From: Sipunculus nudus
Lineage: Eukaryota > Annelida > Sipuncula > Golfingiida > Sipunculidae
Direction of reading: 5' to 3'
NCBI GenBank assembly: GCA_026874595.1
Contig: JAPPUL010000059.1
Coordinates: 20,397-84,396 of the forward strand
Length of the DNA stretch: 64,000 bases
The notes under the pieces are model-generated. The model saw only the letters and a list, made by a program, of their open reading frames with translations. It was not told the origin of the DNA and did not search any database. Positions 8,640 to 23,025 of the stretch are shown piece by piece. Position numbers and translations under genes: made by a program. The number at the start of each line of letters is the position of its first letter. Positions within the stretch are counted from its first letter, which is position 1.

Positions 8640-10082
8640 AAGTGATTGGTGCAAAATTGAGACCTGTAGAGAGATGACAGACAAACAGACAGACATCCGC
8701 GACTGACCAACCAGCTTGCGAAAATCGAAGATTTCCGGCAAGCAATAAAGTTGTGACTGTGCCTCCGACATGTATCGTGGTATGGCGAAAAACGGCGCGA
8801 GATTTGACGAGACTAACAATGTGACCCCTGAATGTGACTGCGAGTGTCAGCCGCTATCCAGCGCTGCAAACCATGTGTCTGTAGCGTGAAAAATGACAGA
8901 ATTATAGGCATTTCTTTGAATGGTCACGTGTTCTCGTTTCACGAGAAACGGTGGGAGATATGACGAGACTTGCGATTGAATGGCTTAGAACTAGAGGGAT
9001 GCTGTCTAACGGCAAAAACCAGACCTGTCTATCGCAAATATCAACAGAGATAGAAGCTGGAAAACTCCGAATTTTCAGATTGTCAAGTTTTACCCCAAAA
9101 TTTGGCAACCATGGTAACGGCAGCACGAAGCAACATGTGCGAAGGGATAGGCCAATGTTCCTAGTTTCAGATACGACCAAAAAAAAAAATGGTGTCACGT
9201 TTAATATTTTTTGAGATATTGCAGAAAAATGATATGTTACAGTGTTTCAGGTACCACGCCCCCTGGTGGCTATTTCCAAAAAAATGAAAAACTGATTTCG
9301 AGATATTTATAAATAACACAAAATATATCAATTTCAAAGCCATTGTTAAAAAAATGCAACCTGTAGGTCATATTTAATGAAATCTCGAAGACTCTCGTTT
9401 GACGAGAAACGGTGCGAGATTTTGCAAGATTTTTGATTGGATCACCGAGAACTCACCAAGGGCTACAAGATGCAAAAAAATTGACCTCTCCAGCATGAAA
9501 ACTGACAGAGTTAGAAGCTGAAAACTGCATATTTTCAAAATTAAAAAGTTTTACCCCAAAAATAGAGAAATCTGGCAATAGCGCACTTTGGCAACTATGC
9601 GCCAAAATAAGCCCATGGACCCCAGTTGAAGGGTGCTGCGATGGAAATGGCCCAATGTTTAATAGTTCTGGAGGTATAGCACCAAAACAAATTTTCATGT
9701 TTTTTCATCTGCAACGCCCCCTGGCGGCCATTTCCAAAATCTGGAAAAACAATTTCGAGATATTCTTGTGTTACATAAAATATCTCAGAATCAGTACGAT
9801 TGCTGCAGATTTGAAAAATATCACGAAATCCCATGATTCCTCCCCAAGAAAATGTAACCATGGTAACGGCAAATTTAAGTGAGCTACATGTCAAAAGAAA
9901 GGCCTTGGAATGCCGATTAAAATGAGCCATGTCTGAAGTGGCTATGACGAATGGTAATGGAGATATGAAGAAAAGAGCACTTTAGGAACTTTTGATGACC
10001 TTGACCTTGACCTTTGACCTATATTGACCAAAAACAATAGGCTTCTTGCATTTTAGATTATCTATAAAGTGTGTAAGTTTGA
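8640..10082 (+). repeat. Satellite unit 7, type 1, altered X-box
   Basis: 1,443 bp. Eleven-A tract and four TGACCT. Private T-to-C change at 9106 inside the first X-box-like palindrome, weakening its left half-site. Confidence 0.98.
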
Positions 10083-11519
10083 AAGTGATTGGTGCAAAAT
10101 TGAGACCTGTAGAGAGATGACAGACAAACAGACAGACATCCGCGACTGACCAACCAGCTTGCGAAAATCGAAGATTTCCGGCAAGCAATAAAGTTGTGAC
10201 TGTGCCTCCGACATGTATCGTGGTATGGCGAAAAACGGCGCGAGATTTGACGAGACTAACAATGTGACCCCTGAATGTGACTGCGAGTGTCAGCCGCTAT
10301 CCAGCGCTGCAAACCATGTGTCTGTAGCGTGAAAAATGACAGAATTATAGGCATTTCTTTGAATGGTCACGTGTTCTCGTTTCACGAGAAACGGTGGGAG
10401 ATATGACGAGACTTGCGATTGAATGGCTTAGAACTAGAGGGATGCTGTCTAACGGCAAAAACCAGACCTGTCTATCGCAAATATCAACAGAGATAGAAGC
10501 TGGAAAACTCCGAATTTTCAGATTGTCAAGTTTTACCCCAAAATTTGGTAACCATGGTAACGGCAGCACGAAGCAACATGTGCGAAGGGATAGGCCAATG
10601 TTCCTAGTTTCAGATACGACCAAAAAAAAAAATGGTGTCACGTTTAATATTTTTTGAGATATTGCAGAAAAATGATATGTTACAGTGTTTCAGGTACCAC
10701 GCCCCCTGGTGGCTATTTCCAAAAAAATGAAAAACTGATTTCGAGATATTTATAAATAACACAAAATATATCAATTTCAAAGCCATTGTTAAAAAAATGC
10801 AACCTGTAGGTCATATTTAATGAAATCTCGAAGACTCTCGTTTGACGAGAAACGGTGCGAGATTTTGCAAGATTTTTGATTGGATCACCGAGAACTCACC
10901 AAGGGCTACAAGATGCAAAAAAATTGACCTCTCCAGCATGAAAACTGACAGAGTTAGAAGCTGAAAACTGCATATTTTCAAAATTAAAAAGTTTTACCCC
11001 AAAAATAGAGAAATCTGGCAATAGCGCACTTTGGCAACTATGCGCCAAAATAAGCCCATGGACCCCAGTTGAAGGGTGCTGCGATGGAAATGGCCCAATG
11101 TTTAATAGTTCTGGAGGTATAGCACCAAAACAAATTTTCATGTTTTTTCATCTGCAACGCCCCCTGGCGGCCATTTCCAAGATCTGGAAAAACAATTTCG
11201 AGATATTCTTGTGTTACATAAAATATCTCAGAATCAGTACGGTTGCTGCAGATTTGAAAAATATCACGAAATCCCATGATTCCTCCCCAAGAAAATGTAA
11301 CCATGGTAACGGCAAATTTAAGTGAGCTACATGTCAAAAGAAAGGCCTTGGAATGCCGATTAAAATGAGCCATGTCTGAAGTGGCTATGACGAATGGTAA
11401 TGGAGATATGAAGAAAAGAGCACTTTAGGAACTTTTGATGACCTTGACCTTTGACCTATATTGACCAAAAACAATAGGCTTCTTGCATTTTAGATTATCT
11501 ATAAAGTGTGTAAGTTTGA
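10083..11519 (+). repeat. Satellite unit 8, type 2 (first)
   Basis: 1,437 bp. First type 2 copy: AGATCT present and G at the 1160 marker; 11-A tract, three TGACCT. It sits between type 1 units, so it is a patch of the other haplotype. Confidence 0.98.
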
Positions 11520-12961
11520 AAGTGATTGGTGCAAAATTGAGACCTGTAGAGAGATGACAGACAAACAGACAGACATCCGCGACTGACCAACCAGCTTGCG
11601 AAAATCGAAGATTTCCGGCAAGCAATAAAGTTGTGACTGTGCCTCCGACATGTATCGTGGTATGGCGAAAAACGGCGCGAGATTTGACGAGACTAACAAT
11701 GTGACCCCTGAATGTGACTGCGAGTGTCAGCCGCTATCCAGCGCTGCAAACCATGTGTCTGTAGCGTGAAAAATGACAGAATTATAGGCATTTCTTTGAA
11801 TGGTCACGTGTTCTCGTTTCACGAGAAACGGTGGGAGATATGACGAGACTTGCGATTGAATGGCTTAGAACTAGAGGGATGCTGTCTAACGGCAAAAACC
11901 AGACCTGTCTATCGCAAATATCAACAGAGATAGAAGCTGGAAAACTCCGAATTTTCAGATTGTCAAGTTTTACCCCAAAATTTGGTAACCATGGTAACGG
12001 CAGCACGAAGCAACATGTGCGAAGGGATAGGCCAATGTTCCTAGTTTCAGATACGACCAAAAAAAAAATGGTGTCACGTTTAATATTTTTTGAGATATTG
12101 CAGAAAAATGATATGTTACAGTGTTTCAGGTACCACGCCCCCTGGTGGCTATTTCCAAAAAAATGAAAAACTGATTTCGAGATATTTATAAATAACACAA
12201 AATATATCAATTTCAAAGCCATTGTTAAAAAAATGCAACCTGTAGGTCATATTTAATGAAATCTCGAAGACTCTCGTTTGACGAGAAACGGTGCGAGATT
12301 TTGCAAGATTTTTGATTGGATCACCGAGAACTCACCAAGGGCTACAAGATGCAAAAAAATTGACCTCTCCAGCATGAAAACTGACAGAGTTAGAAGCTGA
12401 AAACTGCATATTTTCAAAATTAAAAAGTTTTACCCCAAAAATAGAGAAATCTGGCAATAGCGCACTTTGGCAACTATGCGCCAAAATAAGCCCATGGACC
12501 CCAGTTGAAGGGTGCTGCGATGGAAATGGCCCAATGTTTAATAGTTCTGGAGGTATAGCACCAAAACAAATTTTCATGTTTTTTCATCTGCAACGCCCCC
12601 TGGCGGCCATTTCCAAAATCTGGAAAAACAATTTCGAGATATTCTTGTGTTACATAAAATATCTCAGAATCAGTACGATTGCTGCAGATTTGAAAAATAT
12701 CACGAAATCCCATGATTCCTCCCCAAGAAAATGTAACCATGGTAACGGCAAATTTAAGTGAGCTACATGTCAAAAGAAAGGCCTTGGAATGCCGATTAAA
12801 ATGAGCCATGTCTGAAGTGGCTATGACGAATGGTAATGGAGATATGAAGAAAAGAGCACTTTAGGAACTTTTGATGACCTTGACCTTGACCTTTGACCTA
12901 TATTGACCAAAAACAATAGGCTTCTTGCATTTTAGATTATCTATAAAGTGTGTAAGTTTGA
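11520..12961 (+). repeat. Satellite unit 9, type 1
   Basis: 1,442 bp. Ten-A tract and four TGACCT, the same marker set as unit 4 but with C202. Lies between type 2 unit 8 and mosaic unit 10. Confidence 0.98.
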
Positions 12962-14398
12962 AAGTGATTGGTGCAAAATTGAGACCTGTAGAGAGATGAC
13001 AGACAAACAGACAGACATCCGCGACTGACCAACCAGCTTGCGAAAATCGAAGATTTCCGGCAAGCAATAAAGTTGTGACTGTGCCTCCGACATGTATCGT
13101 GGTATGGCGAAAAACGGCGCGAGATTTGACGAGACTAACAATGTGACCCCTGAATGTGACTGCGAGTGTCAGCCGCTATCCAGCGCTGCAAACCATGTGT
13201 CTGTAGCGTGAAAAATGACAGAATTATAGGCATTTCTTTGAATGGTCACGTGTTCTCGTTTCACGAGAAACGGTGGGAGATATGACGAGACTTGCGATTG
13301 AATGGCTTAGAACTAGAGGGATGCTGTCTAACGGCAAAAACCAGACCTGTCTATCGCAAATATCAACAGAGATAGAAGCTGGAAAACTCCGAATTTTCAG
13401 ATTGTCAAGTTTTACCCCAAAATTTGGTAACCATGGTAACGGCAGCACGAAGCAACATGTGCGAAGGGATAGGCCAATGTTCCTAGTTTCAGATACGACC
13501 AAAAAAAAAAATGGTGTCACGTTTAATATTTTTTGAGATATTGCAGAAAAATGATATGTTACAGTGTTTCAGGTACCACGCCCCCTGGTGGCTATTTCCA
13601 AAAAAATGAAAAACTGATTTCGAGATATTTATAAATAACACAAAATATATCAATTTCAAAGCCATTGTTAAAAAAATGCAACCTGTAGGTCATATTTAAT
13701 GAAATCTCGAAGACTCTCGTTTGACGAGAAACGGTGCGAGATTTTGCAAGATTTTTGATTGGATCACCGAGAACTCACCAAGGGCTACAAGATGCAAAAA
13801 AATTGACCTCTCCAGCATGAAAACTGACAGAGTTAGAAGCTGAAAACTGCATATTTTCAAAATTAAAAAGTTTTACCCCAAAAATAGAGAAATCTGGCAA
13901 TAGCGCACTTTGGCAACTATGCGCCAAAATAAGCCCATGGACCCCAGTTGAAGGGTGCTGCGATGGAAATGGCCCAATGTTTAATAGTTCTGGAGGTATA
14001 GCACCAAAACAAATTTTCATGTTTTTTCATCTGCAACGCCCCCTGGCGGCCATTTCCAAGATCTGGAAAAACAATTTCGAGATATTCTTGTGTTACATAA
14101 AATATCTCAGAATCAGTACGATTGCTGCAGATTTGAAAAATATCACGAAATCCCATGATTCCTCCCCAAGAAAATGTAACCATGGTAACGGCAAATTTAA
14201 GTGAGCTACATGTCAAAAGAAAGGCCTTGGAATGCCGATTAAAATGAGCCATGTCTGAAGTGGCTATGACGAATGGTAATGGAGATATGAAGAAAAGAGC
14301 ACTTTAGGAACTTTTGATGACCTTGACCTTTGACCTATATTGACCAAAAACAATAGGCTTCTTGCATTTTAGATTATCTATAAAGTGTGTAAGTTTGA
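12962..14398 (+). repeat. Satellite unit 10, mosaic type 2/type 1
   Basis: 1,437 bp. Has G1099 (AGATCT, type 2) but A1160 (type 1). It is the only unit where these two linked markers disagree, so a switch point lies in the 61 bases between them. Confidence 0.97.
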
Positions 14399-15835
14399 AA
14401 GTGATTGGTGCAAAATTGAGACCTGTAGAGAGATGACAGACAAACAGACAGACATCCGCGACTGACCAACCAGCTTGCGAAAATCGAAGATTTCCGGCAA
14501 GCAATAAAGTTGTGACTGTGCCTCCGACATGTATCGTGGTATGGCGAAAAACGGCGCGAGATTTGACGAGACTAACAATGTGACCCCTGAATGTGACTGC
14601 GAGTGTCAGCCGCTATCCAGCGCTGCAAACCATGTGTCTGTAGCGTGAAAAATGACAGAATTATAGGCATTTCTTTGAATGGTCACGTGTTCTCGTTTCA
14701 CGAGAAACGGTGGGAGATATGACGAGACTTGCGATTGAATGGCTTAGAACTAGAGGGATGCTGTCTAACGGCAAAAACCAGACCTGTCTATCGCAAATAT
14801 CAACAGAGATAGAAGCTGGAAAACTCCGAATTTTCAGATTGTCAAGTTTTACCCCAAAATTTGGTAACCATGGTAACGGCAGCACGAAGCAACATGTGCG
14901 AAGGGATAGGCCAATGTTCCTAGTTTCAGATACGACCAAAAAAAAAAATGGTGTCACGTTTAATATTTTTTGAGATATTGCAGAAAAATGATATGTTACA
15001 GTGTTTCAGGTACCACGCCCCCTGGTGGCTATTTCCAAAAAAATGAAAAACTGATTTCGAGATATTTATAAATAACACAAAATATATCAATTTCAAAGCC
15101 ATTGTTAAAAAAATGCAACCTGTAGGTCATATTTAATGAAATCTCGAAGACTCTCGTTTGACGAGAAACGGTGCGAGATTTTGCAAGATTTTTGATTGGA
15201 TCACCGAGAACTCACCAAGGGCTACAAGATGCAAAAAAATTGACCTCTCCAGCATGAAAACTGACAGAGTTAGAAGCTGAAAACTGCATATTTTCAAAAT
15301 TAAAAAGTTTTACCCCAAAAATAGAGAAATCTGGCAATAGCGCACTTTGGCAACTATGCGCCAAAATAAGCCCATGGACCCCAGTTGAAGGGTGCTGCGA
15401 TGGAAATGGCCCAATGTTTAATAGTTCTGGAGGTATAGCACCAAAACAAATTTTCATGTTTTTTCATCTGCAACGCCCCCTGGCGGCCATTTCCAAGATC
15501 TGGAAAAACAATTTCGAGATATTCTTGTGTTACATAAAATATCTCAGAATCAGTACGGTTGCTGCAGATTTGAAAAATATCACGAAATCCCATGATTCCT
15601 CCCCAAGAAAATGTAACCATGGTAACGGCAAATTTAAGTGAGCTACATGTCAAAAGAAAGGCCTTGGAATGCCGATTAAAATGAGCCATGTCTGAAGTGG
15701 CTATGACGAATGGTAATGGAGATATGAAGAAAAGAGCACTTTAGGAACTTTTGATGACCTTGACCTTTGACCTATATTGACCAAAAACAATAGGCTTCTT
15801 GCATTTTAGATTATCTATAAAGTGTGTAAGTTTGA
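14399..15835 (+). repeat. Satellite unit 11, type 2
   Basis: 1,437 bp. AGATCT and G1160 present, 11-A tract, three TGACCT, no private variant noticed. Confidence 0.98.
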
Positions 15836-17272
15836 AAGTGATTGGTGCAAAATTGAGACCTGTAGAGAGATGACAGACAAACAGACAGACATCCGCGACT
15901 GACCAACCAGCTTGCGAAAATCGAAGATTTCCGGCAAGCAATAAAGTTGTGACTGTGCCTCCGACATGTATCGTGGTATGGCGAAAAACGGCGCGAGATT
16001 TGACGAGACTAACAATGTGACCCCTGAATGTGACTGCGAGTGTCAGCCGCTATCCAGCGCTGCAAACCATGTGTCTGTAGCGTGAAAAATGACAGAATTA
16101 TAGGCATTTCTTTGAATGGTCACGTGTTCTCGTTTCACGAGAAACGGTGGGAGATATGACGAGACTTGCGATTGAATGGCTTAGAACTAGAGGGATGCTG
16201 TCTAACGGCAAAAACCAGACCTGTCTATCGCAAATATCAACAGAGATAGAAGCTGGAAAACTCCGAATTTTCAGATTGTCAAGTTTTACCCCAAAATTTG
16301 GTAACCATGGTAACGGCAGCACGAAGCAACATGTGCGAAGGGATAGGCCAATGTTCCTAGTTTCAGATACGACCAAAAAAAAAAATGGTGTCACGTTTAA
16401 TATTTTTTGAGATATTGCAGAAAAATGATATGTTACAGTGTTTCAGGTACCACGCCCCCTGGTGGCTATTTCCAAAAAAATGAAAAACTGATTTCGAGAT
16501 ATTTATAAATAACACAAAATATATCAATTTCAAAGCCATTGTTAAAAAAATGCAACCTGTAGGTCATATTTAATGAAATCTCGAAGACTCTCGTTTGACG
16601 AGAAACGGTGCGAGATTTTGCAAGATTTTTGATTGGATCACCGAGAACTCACCAAGGGCTACAAGATGCAAAAAAATTGACCTCTCCAGCATGAAAACTG
16701 ACAGAGTTAGAAGCTGAAAACTGCATATTTTCAAAATTAAAAAGTTTTACCCCAAAAATAGAGAAATCTGGCAATAGCGCACTTTGGCAACTATGCGCCA
16801 AAATAAGCCCATGGACCCCAGTTGAAGGGTGCTGCGATGGAAATGGCCCAATGTTTAATAGTTCTGGAGGTATAGAACCAAAACAAATTTTCATGTTTTT
16901 TCATCTGCAACGCCCCCTGGCGGCCATTTCCAAGATCTGGAAAAACAATTTCGAGATATTCTTGTGTTACATAAAATATCTCAGAATCAGTACGGTTGCT
17001 GCAGATTTGAAAAATATCACGAAATCCCATGATTCCTCCCCAAGAAAATGTAACCATGGTAACGGCAAATTTAAGTGAGCTACATGTCAAAAGAAAGGCC
17101 TTGGAATGCCGATTAAAATGAGCCATGTCTGAAGTGGCTATGACGAATGGTAATGGAGATATGAAGAAAAGAGCACTTTAGGAACTTTTGATGACCTTGA
17201 CCTTTGACCTATATTGACCAAAAACAATAGGCTTCTTGCATTTTAGATTATCTATAAAGTGTGTAAGTTTGA
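15836..17272 (+). repeat. Satellite unit 12, type 2, A1041
   Basis: 1,437 bp. Carries the rare C-to-A change at marker 1041 (at 16876), shared only with unit 25, 18,686 bp downstream. Confidence 0.98.
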
Positions 17273-18714
17273 AAGTGATTGGTGCAAAATTGAGACCTGT
17301 AGAGAGATGACAGACAAACAGACAGACATCCGCGACTGACCAACCAGCTTGCGAAAATCGAAGATTTCCGGCAAGCAATAAAGTTGTGACTGTGCCTCCG
17401 ACATGTATCGTGGTATGGCGAAAAACGGCGCGAGATTTGACGAGACTAACAATGTGACCCCTGAATGTGACTGCGAGTGTCAGCCGCTATCCAGCGCTGC
17501 AAACCATGTGTCTGTAGCGTGAAAAATGACAGAATTATAGGCATTTCTTTGAATGGTCACGTGTTCTCGTTTCACGAGAAACGGTGGGAGATATGACGAG
17601 ACTTGCGATTGAATGGCTTAGAACTAGAGGGATGCTGTCTAACGGCAAAAACCAGACCTGTCTATCGCAAATATCAACAGAGATAGAAGCTGGAAAACTC
17701 CGAATTTTCAGATTGTCAAGTTTTACCCCAAAATTTGGTAACCATGGTAACGGCAGCACGAAGCAACATGTGCGAAGGGATAGGCCAATGTTCCTAGTTT
17801 CAGATACGACCAAAAAAAAAAATGGTGTCACGTTTAATATTTTTTGAGATATTGCAGAAAAATGATATGTTACAGTGTTTCAGGTACCACGCCCCCTGGT
17901 GGCTATTTCCAAAAAAATGAAAAACTGATTTCGAGATATTTATAAATAACACAAAATATATCAATTTCAAAGCCATTGTTAAAAAAATGCAACCTGTAGG
18001 TCATATTTAATGAAATCTCGAAGACTCTCGTTTGACGAGAAACGGTGCGAGATTTTGCAAGATTTTTGATTGGATCACCGAGAACTCACCAAGGGCTACA
18101 AGATGCAAAAAAATTGACCTCTCCAGCATGAAAACTGACAGAGTTAGAAGCTGAAAACTGCATATTTTCAAAATTAAAAAGTTTTACCCCAAAAATAGAG
18201 AAATCTGGCAATAGCGCACTTTGGCAACTATGCGCCAAAATAAGCCCATGGACCCCAGTTGAAGGGTGCTGCGATGGAAATGGCCCAATGTTTAATAGTT
18301 CTGGAGGTATAGCACCAAAACAAATTTTCATGTTTTTTCATCTGCAACGCCCCCTGGCGGCCATTTCCAAAATCTGGAAAAACAATTTCGAGATATTCTT
18401 GTGTTACATAAAATATCTCAGAATCAGTACGATTGCTGCAGATTTGAAAAATATCACGAAATCCCATGATTCCTCCCCAAGAAAATGTAACCATGGTAAC
18501 GGCAAATTTAAGTGAGCTACATGTCAAAGAAAGGCCTTGGAATGCCGATTAAAATGAGCCATGTCTGAAGTGGCTATGACGAATGGTAATGGAGATATGA
18601 AGAAAAGAGCACTTTAGGAACTTTTGATGACCTTGACCTTGACCTTTGACCTATATTGACCAAAAACAATAGGCTTCTTGCATTTTAGATTATCTATAAA
18701 GTGTGTAAGTTTGA
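17273..18714 (+). repeat. Satellite unit 13, type 1, 1-bp deletion and four TGACCT
   Basis: 1,442 bp. An isolated type 1 copy combining the AAA deletion with four TGACCT; unit 26 has the same combination 18,686 bp downstream. Confidence 0.98.
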
Positions 18715-20151
18715 AAGTGATTGGTGCAAAATTGAGACCTGTAGAGAGATGACAGACAAACAGACAGACATCCGCGACTGACCAACCAGCTTGCGAAAAT
18801 CGAAGATTTCCGGCAAGCAATAAAGTTGTGACTGTGCCTCCGACATGTATCGTGGTATGGCGAAAAACGGCGCGAGATTTGACGAGACTAACAATGTGAC
18901 CCCTGAATGTGACTGCGAGTGTCAGCCGCTATCCAGCGCTGCAAACCATGTGTCTGTAGCGTGAAAAATGACAGAATTATAGGCATTTCTTTGAATGGTC
19001 ACGTGTTCTCGTTTCACGAGAAACGGTGGGAGATATGACGAGACTTGCGATTGAATGGCTTAGAACTAGAGGGATGCTGTCTAACGGCAAAAACCAGACC
19101 TGTCTATCGCAAATATCAACAGAGATAGAAGCTGGAAAACTCCGAATTTTCAGATTGTCAAGTTTTACCCCAAAATTTGGTAACCATGGTAACGGCAGCA
19201 CGAAGCAACATGTGCGAAGGGATAGGCCAATGTTCCTAGTTTCAGATACGACCAAAAAAAAAAATGGTGTCACGTTTAATATTTTTTGAGATATTGCAGA
19301 AAAATGATATGTTACAGTGTTTCAGGTACCACGCCCCCTGGTGGCTATTTCCAAAAAAATGAAAAACTGATTTCGAGATATTTATAAATAACACAAAATA
19401 TATCAATTTCAAAGCCATTGTTAAAAAAATGCAACCTGTAGGTCATATTTAATGAAATCTCGAAGACTCTCGTTTGACGAGAAACGGTGCGAGATTTTGC
19501 AAGATTTTTGATTGGATCACCGAGAACTCACCAAGGGCTACAAGATGCAAAAAAATTGACCTCTCCAGCATGAAAACTGACAGAGTTAGAAGCTGAAAAC
19601 TGCATATTTTCAAAATTAAAAAGTTTTACCCCAAAAATAGAGAAATCTGGCAATAGCGCACTTTGGCAACTATGCGCCAAAATAAGCCCATGGACCCCAG
19701 TTGAAGGGTGCTGCGATGGAAATGGCCCAATGTTTAATAGTTCTGGAGGTATAGCACCAAAACAAATTTTCATGTTTTTTCATCTGCAACGCCCCCTGGC
19801 GGCCATTTCCAAGATCTGGAAAAACAATTTCGAGATATTCTTGTGTTACATAAAATATCTCAGAATCAGTACGGTTGCTGCAGATTTGAAAAATATCACG
19901 AAATCCCATGATTCCTCCCCAAGAAAATGTAACCATGGTAACGGCAAATTTAAGTGAGCTACATGTCAAAAGAAAGGCCTTGGAATGCCGATTAAAATGA
20001 GCCATGTCTGAAGTGGCTATGACGAATGGTAATGGAGATATGAAGAAAAGAGCACTTTAGGAACTTTTGATGACCTTGACCTTTGACCTATATTGACCAA
20101 AAACAATAGGCTTCTTGCATTTTAGATTATCTATAAAGTGTGTAAGTTTGA
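18715..20151 (+). repeat. Satellite unit 14, type 2
   Basis: 1,437 bp. Starts the long uniform type 2 block that runs to unit 25; 11-A tract and three TGACCT. Confidence 0.98.
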
Positions 20152-21588
20152 AAGTGATTGGTGCAAAATTGAGACCTGTAGAGAGATGACAGACAAACAG
20201 ACAGACATCCGCGACTGACCAACCAGCTTGCGAAAATCGAAGATTTCCGGCAAGCAATAAAGTTGTGACTGTGCCTCCGACATGTATCGTGGTATGGCGA
20301 AAAACGGCGCGAGATTTGACGAGACTAACAATGTGACCCCTGAATGTGACTGCGAGTGTCAGCCGCTATCCAGCGCTGCAAACCATGTGTCTGTAGCGTG
20401 AAAAATGACAGAATTATAGGCATTTCTTTGAATGGTCACGTGTTCTCGTTTCACGAGAAACGGTGGGAGATATGACGAGACTTGCGATTGAATGGCTTAG
20501 AACTAGAGGGATGCTGTCTAACGGCAAAAACCAGACCTGTCTATCGCAAATATCAACAGAGATAGAAGCTGGAAAACTCCGAATTTTCAGATTGTCAAGT
20601 TTTACCCCAAAATTTGGTAACCATGGTAACGGCAGCACGAAGCAACATGTGCGAAGGGATAGGCCAATGTTCCTAGTTTCAGATACGACCAAAAAAAAAA
20701 ATGGTGTCACGTTTAATATTTTTTGAGATATTGCAGAAAAATGATATGTTACAGTGTTTCAGGTACCACGCCCCCTGGTGGCTATTTCCAAAAAAATGAA
20801 AAACTGATTTCGAGATATTTATAAATAACACAAAATATATCAATTTCAAAGCCATTGTTAAAAAAATGCAACCTGTAGGTCATATTTAATGAAATCTCGA
20901 AGACTCTCGTTTGACGAGAAACGGTGCGAGATTTTGCAAGATTTTTGATTGGATCACCGAGAACTCACCAAGGGCTACAAGATGCAAAAAAATTGACCTC
21001 TCCAGCATGAAAACTGACAGAGTTAGAAGCTGAAAACTGCATATTTTCAAAATTAAAAAGTTTTACCCCAAAAATAGAGAAATCTGGCAATAGCGCACTT
21101 TGGCAACTATGCGCCAAAATAAGCCCATGGACCCCAGTTGAAGGGTGCTGCGATGGAAATGGCCCAATGTTTAATAGTTCTGGAGGTATAGCACCAAAAC
21201 AAATTTTCATGTTTTTTCATCTGCAACGCCCCCTGGCGGCCATTTCCAAGATCTGGAAAAACAATTTCGAGATATTCTTGTGTTACATAAAATATCTCAG
21301 AATCAGTACGGTTGCTGCAGATTTGAAAAATATCACGAAATCCCATGATTCCTCCCCAAGAAAATGTAACCATGGTAACGGCAAATTTAAGTGAGCTACA
21401 TGTCAAAAGAAAGGCCTTGGAATGCCGATTAAAATGAGCCATGTCTGAAGTGGCTATGACGAATGGTAATGGAGATATGAAGAAAAGAGCACTTTAGGAA
21501 CTTTTGATGACCTTGACCTTTGACCTATATTGACCAAAAACAATAGGCTTCTTGCATTTTAGATTATCTATAAAGTGTGTAAGTTTGA
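20152..21588 (+). repeat. Satellite unit 15, type 2
   Basis: 1,437 bp. No difference from unit 14 noticed. Confidence 0.98.
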
Positions 21589-23025
21589 AAGTGATTGGTG
21601 CAAAATTGAGACCTGTAGAGAGATGACAGACAAACAGACAGACATCCGCGACTGACCAACCAGCTTGCGAAAATCGAAGATTTCCGGCAAGCAATAAAGT
21701 TGTGACTGTGCCTCCGACATGTATCGTGGTATGGCGAAAAACGGCGCGAGATTTGACGAGACTAACAATGTGACCCCTGAATGTGACTGCGAGTGTCAGC
21801 CGCTATCCAGCGCTGCAAACCATGTGTCTGTAGCGTGAAAAATGACAGAATTATAGGCATTTCTTTGAATGGTCACGTGTTCTCGTTTCACGAGAAACGG
21901 TGGGAGATATGACGAGACTTGCGATTGAATGGCTTAGAACTAGAGGGATGCTGTCTAACGGCAAAAACCAGACCTGTCTATCGCAAATATCAACAGAGAT
22001 AGAAGCTGGAAAACTCCGAATTTTCAGATTGTCAAGTTTTACCCCAAAATTTGGTAACCATGGTAACGGCAGCACGAAGCAACATGTGCGAAGGGATAGG
22101 CCAATGTTCCTAGTTTCAGATACGACCAAAAAAAAAAATGGTGTCACGTTTAATATTTTTTGAGATATTGCAGAAAAATGATATGTTACAGTGTTTCAGG
22201 TACCACGCCCCCTGGTGGCTATTTCCAAAAAAATGAAAAACTGATTTCGAGATATTTATAAATAACACAAAATATATCAATTTCAAAGCCATTGTTAAAA
22301 AAATGCAACCTGTAGGTCATATTTAATGAAATCTCGAAGACTCTCGTTTGACGAGAAACGGTGCGAGATTTTGCAAGATTTTTGATTGGATCACCGAGAA
22401 CTCACCAAGGGCTACAAGATGCAAAAAAATTGACCTCTCCAGCATGAAAACTGACAGAGTTAGAAGCTGAAAACTGCATATTTTCAAAATTAAAAAGTTT
22501 TACCCCAAAAATAGAGAAATCTGGCAATAGCGCACTTTGGCAACTATGCGCCAAAATAAGCCCATGGACCCCAGTTGAAGGGTGCTGCGATGGAAATGGC
22601 CCAATGTTTAATAGTTCTGGAGGTATAGCACCAAAACAAATTTTCATGTTTTTTCATCTGCAACGCCCCCTGGCGGCCATTTCCAAGATCTGGAAAAACA
22701 ATTTCGAGATATTCTTGTGTTACATAAAATATCTCAGAATCAGTACGGTTGCTGCAGATTTGAAAAATATCACGAAATCCCATGATTCCTCCCCAAGAAA
22801 ATGTAACCATGGTAACGGCAAATTTAAGTGAGCTACATGTCAAAAGAAAGGCCTTGGAATGCCGATTAAAATGAGCCATGTCTGAAGTGGCTATGACGAA
22901 TGGTAATGGAGATATGAAGAAAAGAGCACTTTAGGAACTTTTGATGACCTTGACCTTTGACCTATATTGACCAAAAACAATAGGCTTCTTGCATTTTAGA
23001 TTATCTATAAAGTGTGTAAGTTTGA
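21589..23025 (+). repeat. Satellite unit 16, type 2
   Basis: 1,437 bp. No difference from unit 14 noticed. Confidence 0.98.
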
